Shown here: piece after piece, positions 1-7,545 of the stretch
How positions within the stretch are numbered: the first letter of the stretch is position 1
How the letters are laid out: each line of letters begins with the position of its first letter
Source: Drouetiella hepatica Uher 2000/2452
Lineage (GTDB): Bacteria; Cyanobacteriota; Cyanobacteriia; Elainellales; Elainellaceae
Direction: 5' to 3'
Length of the DNA stretch: 57,132 nucleotides
NCBI GenBank assembly: GCA_019359505.1
Contig: JAHHHD010000034.1
Location: forward strand, 1-57,132
Made by a program: the position numbers and the translations under genes
The notes under the pieces: generated by a model
Databases searched by the model: none
Told to the model about the DNA's origin: nothing
What the model saw: only the letters and a program-made list of their open reading frames with translations

Positions 1-59
1 TTGTTGTGTCGCGGCACACAACAAGGAATTCAACCAGACTCAAGCGCAAAGCGCTGTAA
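1..59. mobile_element. Partial palindromic element, family M6 (cut by window edge)
   Basis: The window opens with an inverted repeat (TTGTTGTG at 1-8 pairing with CACAACAA at 17-24). CAAGCGCAAAGCGCTGTAAA at 40-59 follows; its reverse complement is the left end of the complete M6 copy at 32231-32337. This is therefore probably the right half of an M6 element. It forms the leader of the DUF4126 gene, and the ATG at 60 lies on its edge. Confidence 0.55.
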
Positions 60-98
60 ATGACTCTAGGATATTCAGAATATCTAGGTAAGCTGAAC

Positions 99-692
99 AT
101 GATTGAGGTTTTAGCCGTTCTTTCTCTATCCGCTGCTGCCGGGATGAGGATTGCGCTGCCTCTGCTGCTGATTGGCTTGCTGTATAGCGATCGCCTCTGG
201 GCAAACGTGCCGCTACTCTCGGCGCTACCACCGCCTCTGGTGCTGGGTATGTTGGTGGGCTGGTCGCTGGTCGAGCTATTGCTCTCTAAAGAGCGACTAG
301 GGCAGCGCTGGCTGCAAAGTATTGGGCTGTTGTTTAGCCCGTTTGTAGGGGCAATTGTGGGGATAACGATCGCTCGAACGGCTCAGCTTGAGGGCTGGAT
401 GAGCATCATATTAGGCATTCTGGGGAGCTTGGTGGCGCTTGTCATTCATTTGGTACAGGTGGGCTGGTTCTATCGCCTCAAGTCTGTTCCTCTCTGGGTC
501 GCCTTTGTTCAGGATTTTCTTTGCGTGGCGCTGGTGCTTTTGGCGTTTGATGCGCCGAGACAGGGCGGACTGATCGTGCTGCTGCTGCTGTGGCTAGCCA
601 TTCGTAGCTCTACCGCATGGCGGCGCTGGTATCGGCAGCAGGCGGGTAAAGGCCAGAAAAATCCACGCCGCCATAAGCAAGATCCGGATTGA
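99..692 (+). CDS. DUF4126-family membrane protein
   Basis: A 197-residue, very hydrophobic protein with about five or six predicted membrane segments, separated by short basic loops and ending in a basic tail (KNPRRHKQ). The pattern matches the DUF4126 family, small integral membrane proteins of unknown function found in cyanobacteria and other bacteria. An in-frame ATG exists at 60, but it lies at the end of a palindromic repeat and the extra 13 residues are polar. The ATG at 99 begins directly with the first hydrophobic segment (MIEVLAVL) and is preferred. Role unknown; it would sit in the plasma or thylakoid membrane. It converges on the VOC gene with a 3-nt gap. Confidence 0.75.
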   Translation: MIEVLAVLSLSAAAGMRIALPLLLIGLLYSDRLWANVPLLSALPPPLVLGMLVGWSLVELLLSKERLGQRWLQSIGLLFSPFVGAIVGITIARTAQLEGWMSIILGILGSLVALVIHLVQVGWFYRLKSVPLWVAFVQDFLCVALVLLAFDAPRQGGLIVLLLLWLAIRSSTAWRRWYRQQAGKGQKNPRRHKQDPD

Positions 693-695
693 TAG

Positions 696-1358
696 CTAGT
701 AACAGATTACTAAGGGTAGATCAGGTCGGAAATCTATTTTCTGCCCCTGTGTTTCTTGGTCAAAACCCAGCTCTACAGAGTAATCTACTCCTGTACGAAG
801 GCTGAGCTGACGGGTGTCAAGTACCGCTTGAAGCTCAGGGGAAGGGATTGTATGAGGAGACACAAACTCTACACGAGTAATTTCTCGGAGTCCTAAAGGA
901 TGGTTGATGGGCTGTGCTTTCTCAGCCGAGAAGTGATCGGGACGCTGACCAAACGGAGTCTGAAACAGCATGGGTTCAGTTAACAAGGAAAAGGAATTAG
1001 TTCCTACAGCGATACTCAGGGTTTTGGGGAGATAAGGCGGACGATAAGCCCAGCTAGAAAAAGCAATGCTGGCGTCGGTGGAACGTAGGCAAAATCCAAA
1101 GGGACAAGCTCCCTGCTGTCGATCGCGCCATCGTTCCCAAAGATGAGTTGGGTTAATCAGATCAGACTTAGCTTCTTCAGGACTATGAACCCAGAGTAGC
1201 TCTAGCTTGGCGTTGTGGAAGAAAAAGCGGCGATTTGCTGTTCCTTGCCCTGGATGAGTGCTGGATGATCCCTCCCTCAAGCCAAGTGAGACTAGATGAT
1301 CTGCTGCGTTAGCTCCAACATCAGTGCAGATGAAGAGATGGTCGAATTCAAATGCCAT
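696..1358 (-). CDS. VOC (glyoxalase-like) family protein
   Basis: A 220-residue protein beginning MAFEFDHLFICT, the first strand typical of vicinal-oxygen-chelate (glyoxalase/bleomycin-resistance) domains, followed by strands such as KLELLWVHSP near residue 58. The substrate is unknown. The reading frame stays open upstream to 1433, but that extension reads through a palindromic element, so the ATG at 1358 is chosen. The M5 element starts only 13 bp upstream of this start, so the leader and possibly the promoter come from the repeat. Transcription is divergent from the DUF4112 gene. Confidence 0.7.
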   Translation of the reverse strand: MAFEFDHLFICTDVGANAADHLVSLGLREGSSSTHPGQGTANRRFFFHNAKLELLWVHSPEEAKSDLINPTHLWERWRDRQQGACPFGFCLRSTDASIAFSSWAYRPPYLPKTLSIAVGTNSFSLLTEPMLFQTPFGQRPDHFSAEKAQPINHPLGLREITRVEFVSPHTIPSPELQAVLDTRQLSLRTGVDYSVELGFDQETQGQKIDFRPDLPLVICY

Positions 1359-1370
1359 AGTTTTGTTTAG

Positions 1371-1451
1371 GGTAGTGGTATTGAGGTAATGATTTTTTGT
1401 TGTGGGGGCTTTGCCCCCACAACAAAAAATCATTACTTTTTGAGGACTACC
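1371..1451. mobile_element. Palindromic element, family M5, complete copy
   Basis: The outer ends GGTAGTGGTATTGAGG and (reverse complement) GGTAGTCCTCAAAAAG flank a perfect 24-bp stem (1386-1409 with 1413-1436) closed by a 3-nt loop. A second copy at 23649-23828 shares both outer ends but has a different inner stem and carries an inserted M3 element. The size, the palindromic form and the dispersed copies fit a MITE-like element. It lies between divergent genes. Confidence 0.75.
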
Positions 1452-1525
1452 TTATCTAGCGCCCATGTCATAATTTTGGGGATCTTGCTCAGTTTTCTGG
1501 GCGTTCTGTTGTGACTTTGACCTAG

Positions 1526-2038
1526 ATGACTCATTCTCCCCCTCCCTCTCGATCGGAAGCGATCGCCTCCCGTACCCAGCGAATGCAGCGATTGCGGCGG
1601 CTAGGTCGGACGCTAGATAGCGCGATCGGCATTCCAGGCACTAAGTTTCGGATTGGGCTTGACCCGATTATCGGCTTGATTCCGGGGGGTGGCGATACGG
1701 TGGGGCTGATTCTCTCGTCGTTTATTGTGCTGGAAGGGGCGAGGATGGGAGCCTCTAAGTCTACGCTCAGCACCATGGCGTTTAACATTTTGCTGGAGAC
1801 GATCGCCGGAACGGTGCCTGTAGTGGGTGACATTTTTGACGTCACCTGGAAATCGAATATTCGGAACATTGAGCTTCTAGAGGAACATCTGAAGATTGCC
1901 AGAGCTGAGCAGAAGTCTAATCGCTGGTTTGCGCTGCTGCTGATTGCAGGATTGGCGATCGTCTTTGTTGCCTGTATTGCGGTGTCTTTTTATCTGCTGC
2001 GGTGGCTGTTTCACCTGATTCAGAGCGGAGGTGCTTAG
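1526..2038 (+). CDS. DUF4112 domain-containing protein
   Basis: A 170-residue protein with the DUF4112 signature: an arginine-rich start (RMQRLRRLGRTLDSA), then GLDPIIGLIPGGGD near residues 47-60, a hydrophobic stretch, PVVGDIFDVTWKSN near 97-110, and a C-terminal membrane segment at about 138-160. Members are predicted inner-membrane proteins of unknown function, common in cyanobacteria and proteobacteria. The ATG at 1526 is 15 codons before the conserved region. The upstream 70 bp are AT-rich and follow the M5 repeat. Confidence 0.85.
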   Translation: MTHSPPPSRSEAIASRTQRMQRLRRLGRTLDSAIGIPGTKFRIGLDPIIGLIPGGGDTVGLILSSFIVLEGARMGASKSTLSTMAFNILLETIAGTVPVVGDIFDVTWKSNIRNIELLEEHLKIARAEQKSNRWFALLLIAGLAIVFVACIAVSFYLLRWLFHLIQSGGA

Positions 2039-2059
2039 CCGAGAAGTCTGGATTATCTC

Positions 2060-2824
2060 TCACTGAGCCGTCATTCCCCCATCTGCCGCAATAATTGACC
2101 CAGTCAAAAACGAGGCTTCATCTGAAGCCAGGAACAACGCTAGGTGAGCAATTTCGCGGGGTTGCCCCGGACGACCGATCGGCTGGAAAGAATCGATCGT
2201 GTCATAGACTTTTTGCAAGCCCCCCAGCATCTCAGCATGGGCATAGTTAATCGGCGTATCGACCCAGCCTGGACAAATGGCATTGCAGCGAATGCCCTGC
2301 TTGGCATAGTCTAGCGCTACCCCTTTGGTCAGCATGACGATCGCCCCTTTGGAAGCAGAGTACACTGCCAGAAAAGGTTCTGAGACCAATCCGTTGACGC
2401 TGGACATGTTGACGATCGATCCACCGCCCTGCTTCAGCATGTGGGGAATAGCTGCCCGACAGCCGTAGATCACCCCTTTGACATTGACGTTCAAAGTCTG
2501 ATCAATTACGGCATTAGAAACTTCGTGCAGCACTCCTGGAAGATTGACTCCAGCATTGTTCACCAGCACGTTAATCTGCCCGTACAGCTCGACGCAGCGG
2601 GCTACGAACTGGTCAACCTGCTGAGAGTCGCTGACATCTGCCGTAAATGTATCGGCGGTTCCGCCAGATTTGTGAATCCCGTCCGCCGTTTCTGCGGCAG
2701 CCTTGCCGTTGCGATCGACACAGAGGACTTTGCCACCCTCTTCCGCTAGACGTTCAGCGATCGCTTTGCCAATCCCGGAACCTGCGCCTGTCACTACACA
2801 AGCTTTGCCTTCTACCCTTGCCAT
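2060..2824 (-). CDS. SDR-family oxidoreductase
   Basis: A classical 254-residue short-chain dehydrogenase/reductase. It has the nucleotide-binding TGAGSGIG at residues 12-19, an acidic residue after strand 2 (LCVDRN) favouring NAD(H), NNAG near 89-92, a catalytic Ser in NMSSVNG, the YSASK catalytic pair near 155-159, and PGWVDTP after strand 6. It ends in the usual ADGGMTAQ. These features identify the fold and mechanism (NAD-dependent oxidation of a hydroxyl or reduction of a carbonyl). The substrate cannot be read from sequence; closest in type to glucose/3-oxoacyl dehydrogenase-like SDRs. It lies 141 nt downstream of the transketolase-like gene on the same strand, so co-transcription is possible. 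Confidence 0.9.
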   Translation of the reverse strand: MARVEGKACVVTGAGSGIGKAIAERLAEEGGKVLCVDRNGKAAAETADGIHKSGGTADTFTADVSDSQQVDQFVARCVELYGQINVLVNNAGVNLPGVLHEVSNAVIDQTLNVNVKGVIYGCRAAIPHMLKQGGGSIVNMSSVNGLVSEPFLAVYSASKGAIVMLTKGVALDYAKQGIRCNAICPGWVDTPINYAHAEMLGGLQKVYDTIDSFQPIGRPGQPREIAHLALFLASDEASFLTGSIIAADGGMTAQ

Positions 2825-2965
2825 ATCGTAGTTACTCGTCAGGGGCTACCTACAACCTAGCCGCATTTTGTCGGATCACTGTTCGGATCACTTTACCCAT
2901 CAAACATTTGTGCTTTAGGGTAAGGACGCAATGTGGTGTGCCCCTACCCTAAAGCGGGTTGTTTG

Positions 2966-4873
2966 CTAGCCTACTAGCTCCTTGACTTTTGCCATGATGC
3001 CCGCTGGATCAATGCCCTGGTAAGGGAACTGCTCCCACAGACCGCCGCAGCCTTCCTTGTGGGTGCCCAAGTAGGCAAACTTAGGAGTGTAGCCGCGCTC
3101 CAGCAGCCAGGAACCAAAGCGACTGCCCAAGCCTGTCTTGCGGTTAAAGGATTCTGCCGTCAGCACGAAAGGAGCCTTGCCGATTTTTGCCATCATCTCT
3201 TCATCGACAACGTTTAGGGTTGCCTTGTTGATCAGACCGACATCAATGCCTTCCTGCTTCAGGCGCTCGACAGCATCGAGGGCACGATACAGGGTTTCCC
3301 CAAAGGTGACAATGTAGCCAGCCGTGCCTTCCCGCACCACTTCGTCTTTGCCGGGGGTAAATTTGTAGCCGCCGCCATAGAGATCGTTGCCGCTGGCATC
3401 AAGGATGTTGGGCGTGGTCGATCGGGTAGAGAAGATGAACCGCAGCCCCGGATCATTGAAGACCGCCTGGACACAGGCTGTCATTTGTGCTGCATCTGCC
3501 GGGAAGTAAAGGCGGGTGGCGTAGCCATCGTCTAACCCATTGTCGGCAAACATATTGTTGATGCCAAAATGGCAGGTATTGTCTGCCATGTCATCAATGC
3601 CAGAGTGGGAAAAGTGGCAGAGCAGATTGGAAAAGTTGAGCCGCGCCATGGTGATTTCGGAAATGCACATTTCCAGGAAAGCGCTAAAGGTGGCAAAGAT
3701 GCCCTGCTTGCCTTCCGCCATGCCAAAGCCTGCCGCCGCTGAGATATTGCCCCGCTCCATGATGCCGGAGCTGATGAAGATTTCGGGATATGCCGCGTGA
3801 ATCTTGTTCAGACCGCAGGAGCCTTCTAGATCGCTGTCGATACAGACGACTTTCGCCTTACGATCTTCAGCCGTCATGCCTTCTAGGATGGAAACAACTG
3901 CCTGTCCAAACACGTTGCGATTCGAGCCGCGATTGGTGCCCGAACCCAGGTAGGTGTAGTCATGCTTGTTCTTGGGGATTTCTTTCAGCACGGTAACGGC
4001 TTCGGTATAGCCCCGCTTTTCGAGATAGGCGATCGCTTTATCCAGCGGAATCACGTCATGCCCGTGGGTGGTGCCTTCCAGACCCTCAATGCCGACGCAC
4101 ATTTTGCGCTTGTTGACCAGGGCGATCGGGCCGGGGGTGGTGACAGCTTCGCACATGCGGCGATAGAGATCGTCAATATCTTCAGCATCACCTTCGTTGA
4201 CGGTTAAGCCGTGACCTGTGAGGGTTTTGGTGACGGTGTAACCCGGCATATAGTCGGAGGGATGTCCGGCGATCGTCACGTCATTATCATCAATCAGCAG
4301 CTTGACGTTGAGGTTGTGCGACACCGCTAGACGGGCGGCTTCGGCATCGTCGCCTTCTTGCTGAGAGCCATCTGAACCGAGGCAGAACACCACTTTGTCA
4401 GGGTTCGCCATCGCCACACCGTTGACGTAGGGCCACATATGCCCCAAGCGACCGGAGCTAAACTTGACACCGGGCGTTAGCCCCAGCTCAGGATGTCCGG
4501 GCAGACCCGCATGGGCTTCGCGGTAGTGCAGCAGCTTCTCAGCAGGAAGTTCACCATGCAGCACCGCCATCAGGTATTGTGTGCCTACCCGATGTCCAGC
4601 TTCGTCAAAAAAGATGGGGACAAACTTGTCGGGCGCTCCTCGAAAGAAGGCATCCATGATCACCACTTCGGGCACGGTGTCATAAGGGCCACCCGTGTGT
4701 CCGCCCACGCCTCTAGCGGCTCCGGTGGCGGTAAAAAAGACGATCGCATCTCGACAAAGCTGGATATTGGCTTTGAGTGCGTCTCGTTCGTCGGGCGTAA
4801 GGGTGGGCTGAGCGGGATCAAGCGCAAGGGGCTTATAGGCTTCCAGATCGATCGGAAAGCTGGGAGTAGGCAT
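2966..4873 (-). CDS. Transketolase-family thiamine diphosphate enzyme
   Basis: A 635-residue protein with both halves of a transketolase: an N-terminal TPP domain with GGHTGGPYD, RLGHMWPYVNG and a TPP-binding GSDG...DDND motif, then a pyrimidine domain with SGIMERGNISAAAGFG (the E that contacts thiamine N1') and a C-terminal transketolase domain ending GIMAKVKELVG. It is not the canonical Calvin-cycle TktA, which carries DGxT/REHAM-type motifs. The H, E and phosphate-binding positions have diverged, so the acceptor and donor sugars are uncertain. Cyanobacteria often carry this second transketolase-like gene. Start ATG at 4873; a long 636-bp spacer lies upstream. Confidence 0.85.
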   Translation of the reverse strand: MPTPSFPIDLEAYKPLALDPAQPTLTPDERDALKANIQLCRDAIVFFTATGAARGVGGHTGGPYDTVPEVVIMDAFFRGAPDKFVPIFFDEAGHRVGTQYLMAVLHGELPAEKLLHYREAHAGLPGHPELGLTPGVKFSSGRLGHMWPYVNGVAMANPDKVVFCLGSDGSQQEGDDAEAARLAVSHNLNVKLLIDDNDVTIAGHPSDYMPGYTVTKTLTGHGLTVNEGDAEDIDDLYRRMCEAVTTPGPIALVNKRKMCVGIEGLEGTTHGHDVIPLDKAIAYLEKRGYTEAVTVLKEIPKNKHDYTYLGSGTNRGSNRNVFGQAVVSILEGMTAEDRKAKVVCIDSDLEGSCGLNKIHAAYPEIFISSGIMERGNISAAAGFGMAEGKQGIFATFSAFLEMCISEITMARLNFSNLLCHFSHSGIDDMADNTCHFGINNMFADNGLDDGYATRLYFPADAAQMTACVQAVFNDPGLRFIFSTRSTTPNILDASGNDLYGGGYKFTPGKDEVVREGTAGYIVTFGETLYRALDAVERLKQEGIDVGLINKATLNVVDEEMMAKIGKAPFVLTAESFNRKTGLGSRFGSWLLERGYTPKFAYLGTHKEGCGGLWEQFPYQGIDPAGIMAKVKELVG

Positions 4874-5230
4874 ACTTAAAGTCCTGAGTGGGTCAGTGCG
4901 AGGAAGGCAGACAATGGGAACTAACGTAACCTAGTCTACGCTGATAGTAGTAACGACCTGACCACAATGCAAGCTTTAATCAATCGCAGGATATCCGTTG
5001 CGCAACTCCAATTAGCCCTTAATTAGCTCTTGCTTAATTGGGCAGACTGTTCTGAATCCGAACTTGGGGGAAGACCCCCAAACCCCCTGTCAGGGGACGG
5101 CTGCGTCCCCCGACACCCCCTCCAGATCGGGTGCCAGTCGGAGAGAGAGGGCGCTTTGCATTGGATGAGACTCAGGTAGGTTTATTGGGTAGGCTGTCTT
5201 GTAGGATGCGTTACGCTGCGCTAAACGCAA
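4874..5230. other. Intergenic spacer with G+C-rich palindromes
   Basis: No gene seen. Near the transketolase start the DNA is AT-rich and must hold its promoter. From about 5065 to 5125 there is a dense run of short inverted repeats (GGGGGAAGACCCCC, and GGGGACGGCTGCGTCCCC). At about 5202-5230 there is another small inverted repeat (TGCGTTACGCTGCGC) of a type common in cyanobacterial intergenic DNA. Confidence 0.5.
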
Positions 5231-5482
5231 AGACTCGTCAGTGGAGTTGCAAAACTTGCCGATGAGCCTTCAAGACTCATGAATGAGATTCAAAGACTTG
5301 TGGGAGAGACACAGAAACTCGTCAACGGGATTCAAAGACTTGACTAAGAAGTTTAGAGGCTTGTAAGAGGGGTGCAGAGACTCGCGGGAGAGGTGCAAGA
5401 ACTCATTGATGAGAGTCTAGAACTCGTGGGAGAAGAGTAAAGACTCGCCAGAGAGATAATATTTCTCGCCGATGGGTTCTCG
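5231..5482 (+). repeat. Degenerate 21-bp tandem array, 12 units (heptad-coding frame with stops)
   Basis: Twelve consecutive 21-bp units with no length change (units start at 5231, 5252, 5273 and so on to 5462). Read on the plus strand from 5231, every unit has a Leu codon (ctc or ctt) as its second codon and fits the consensus [RKE]-L-[VAIM]-x-[EDG]-[VI]-Q. Units 6 (TAA at 5345, TAG at 5354) and 10 (TAA) contain stops, and there is no start codon. It is either a decayed coiled-coil gene fragment or a non-coding minisatellite. It ends 27 bp from the stop of the opposite-strand helical protein. Confidence 0.7.
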
Positions 5483-5509
5483 ATGCCGATCGGCGAGAGA
5501 ATGGCAAGA

Positions 5510-5986
5510 TTAGGATACAGAGACTTCTTTGGCGGCTTTGGAACGGGAGGCTTTGAAGCGATCGCCCAACTGATCGGCAATGGCTTTTAGTCCCGGTGTT
5601 TTTTTGGCGGCAGTTTTCACATAGTCGTAGACGGTGAGGCTACTGTTCATGGCTTCGCTGCTAACCGCCATCAGGGTGTCGTCTACTTTTTCGGTGAGCT
5701 GTTGCAGCCTGAAATGAACTTCGGTCAAAGTCGTGGCAAGGTGGTAGTCACTCCTGAACTCGTCCAGGTCGAAGCTGGCGGGCAGGATGTCGGGATTGGC
5801 TTGGGCAGCGGTGAGGCTATTGCTGACGAAAGCGAGGCTTTTGTTGCCCATCTTAAAAAGCTTGCGGCGTTCTTCGACGGTGAGATGAACCAGAAAGGGA
5901 AGTTTTGTTTCGATCGTTTCCAGGGCGGCTTGGATGTCCTGAAGATCGGTTTCCGTGAGCTGGGCGGAGATGTTTTGGTATGACAT
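5510..5986 (-). CDS. Conserved hypothetical helical protein, divergent from the NTPase/TPR pair
   Basis: A 158-residue, predicted all-helical soluble protein starting MSYQNISAQLTE. The most distinctive segment is LTVEERRKLFKMGNKSLAFV (residues about 39-58), followed by NPDILPASFD and a C-terminal SSLTVYDYVKTAAKKTPG. From memory, similar proteins occur as an unnamed family in Bacteroidota and cyanobacteria, often in several copies; no function is assigned. The frame is open upstream to 6355, but that part is antisense to the NTPase gene, so ATG 5986 is used. The 205-bp gap to the divergent NTPase gene could hold a shared promoter region. Confidence 0.75.
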   Translation of the reverse strand: MSYQNISAQLTETDLQDIQAALETIETKLPFLVHLTVEERRKLFKMGNKSLAFVSNSLTAAQANPDILPASFDLDEFRSDYHLATTLTEVHFRLQQLTEKVDDTLMAVSSEAMNSSLTVYDYVKTAAKKTPGLKAIADQLGDRFKASRSKAAKEVSVS

Positions 5987-6191
5987 AGAGTGAAAGTTCT
6001 TTTTTGTAGATGCAACTTGTTCGCCTACACCGAAATGCAGACGATTACGTAGTTTGAGAATTCCCAGTTGGGGATGCGATCGCACTTCATCACCCGCGTG
6101 ATTTGTAGCTAAAAGCTGAGAACGAAACAGTTTGCAGACCTTTGAGCACCATTCGGTAAAATGAAGACGAAGTGCCGCTTTAGGTTCATGC

Positions 6192-7544
6192 ATGACCGCC
6201 AGCCCGGATTTTTGGAAAAAGCTGTATACCGCCTTTGATCCGTTTCGACCGCTGCCCGCCAATGATCCGGCATGGGTGGATTGTGCCTCGGTGCGGGGTG
6301 AGGAAGATATTTTGGCGGGGCTGGGGCTGGAGATTGCCCGATCGGAGAAAGTCACCTGTCAGCTTTACGCCGGACATCGGGGCGCGGGCAAATCTACCGA
6401 GCTATTGCGACTCCAGGATGACTTGCAGCGCCAGGGCTTTCGGGTGGTCTATTTTGCCGCCGATGATGGCGATCTGGAGCCAGAGAATACCGAATACAGT
6501 GACATCTTGCTGGCTTGTGCCCGACAGTTGATTAGCAAACTGCGATCGCAGCCCGGTCAAGACACCCAGTTTCGAGAGTGGGTGAATCGCCTGCTGCGAG
6601 ATCTGCGGGAGCTGGGGGTGACGGAGCTATCGTTGGATGAGTTAAGCTACGAGACTCCAGAAACTCCGCTGGGCAAAGTCTCGACCACGATCAAAACCAA
6701 TGTCAGCAAGCAGCAGGTGATTCGCCGCCAGGTGGAGCAACAGGCAGAGTCTTTGATTGACATTTTGAATGAATTTATTGGCAAGGCGCTAGGCGATCGC
6801 AAGCCGCAAGATCTCGTGCTGATGGTGGATAACCTCGATCGGATCATTGAACGCTATGAGGGTGAGAATCAGCAGAGCAATTATGAGCAAATCTTTGTCA
6901 ATCACAGCGATCAGCTTCGGGCGCTCAACTGCCATGTGATTTACACCGTGCCAATTTCCCTGGCTTATTCGGTGCATCTGACGGCAATGGAGGAGCGCTA
7001 TAAGCCTGTAGAGGTGCTGCCGATGATTATGCTGAAAACGCCAGAGGGAGAGATCAGCGAAGCGGGGATGGCAAAGCTAAAGGAATTGATTCGTCAGCGG
7101 TTTCGGTTTGCTCAATCGGGGGTAGAACTGGAGGCAGCATTTGAGTCAGGGGAAGCGCTGGATAAGCTGTGTGAAATGAGCGGTGGTCATGTCCGCAACT
7201 TAATGAATTTGATGAAGGCGGCATTGCAGAATACGCGAGAGCTGCCGATTTCGACGCGATCGGTGCAGCGGGCAATTTCGGAGCTGCGGGATACCTACCG
7301 CAAGGTGATTGATGGTCATGAGTGGGAAGCGTTGGTGCGGGTGTCTCAAGAGAAGCTGATTACTGAGAATGACGATCTATTTCGCAGCCTGCTGTTTCGC
7401 CGCTGCATTTTGGAATATCGCTACATTGATGCCGAAGGCGAGGTGCAGGTTTGGCATGATGTGCATCCGCTGGTGCGGGGATTGGATGGGTTTAAGCGGG
7501 CGTTAGATCGGTATGAGCGCGGTGCTAGCAGCAGGAGCGAGTGA
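6192..7544 (+). CDS. P-loop NTPase (AAA/STAND-like), partner of the TPR protein
   Basis: A 450-residue ATPase with Walker A GHRGAGKST at residues 61-69 and Walker B LVLMVDNLDRI near 208-218. Between them is a charged helical insertion, and after them a sensor-like strand (HVIYTVPISL, near 250) and a C-terminal helical/winged region (SGGHVRNLMNLMKAALQ near 330). The layout suits a regulatory STAND or ORC-like switch ATPase rather than a helicase or transporter. The stop TGA overlaps the leader of the TPR gene (one base between stop and the preferred next start), so the two are almost certainly translated together. No strong Shine-Dalgarno is seen at ATG 6192. Function unknown; a signalling or conflict role is inferred from architecture. 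Confidence 0.85.
   Translation: MTASPDFWKKLYTAFDPFRPLPANDPAWVDCASVRGEEDILAGLGLEIARSEKVTCQLYAGHRGAGKSTELLRLQDDLQRQGFRVVYFAADDGDLEPENTEYSDILLACARQLISKLRSQPGQDTQFREWVNRLLRDLRELGVTELSLDELSYETPETPLGKVSTTIKTNVSKQQVIRRQVEQQAESLIDILNEFIGKALGDRKPQDLVLMVDNLDRIIERYEGENQQSNYEQIFVNHSDQLRALNCHVIYTVPISLAYSVHLTAMEERYKPVEVLPMIMLKTPEGEISEAGMAKLKELIRQRFRFAQSGVELEAAFESGEALDKLCEMSGGHVRNLMNLMKAALQNTRELPISTRSVQRAISELRDTYRKVIDGHEWEALVRVSQEKLITENDDLFRSLLFRRCILEYRYIDAEGEVQVWHDVHPLVRGLDGFKRALDRYERGASSRSE
7533..7537 (+). promoter_or_regulatory. Ribosome binding site deciding the TPR gene start
   Basis: AGGAG lies inside the last codons of the NTPase gene, 8 nt before ATG 7546. This favours 7546 over the in-frame ATG at 7513, which would overlap the NTPase gene by 32 nt and has no such site. 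Confidence 0.7.
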
Positions 7545-7545
7545 T

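Noticed and set aside
5353..5580. A 75-residue minus-strand frame across the 21-bp array
   Set aside because: It overlaps the real helical-protein gene in another frame; its Ser/Leu periodicity is just the 21-bp repeat read backwards.
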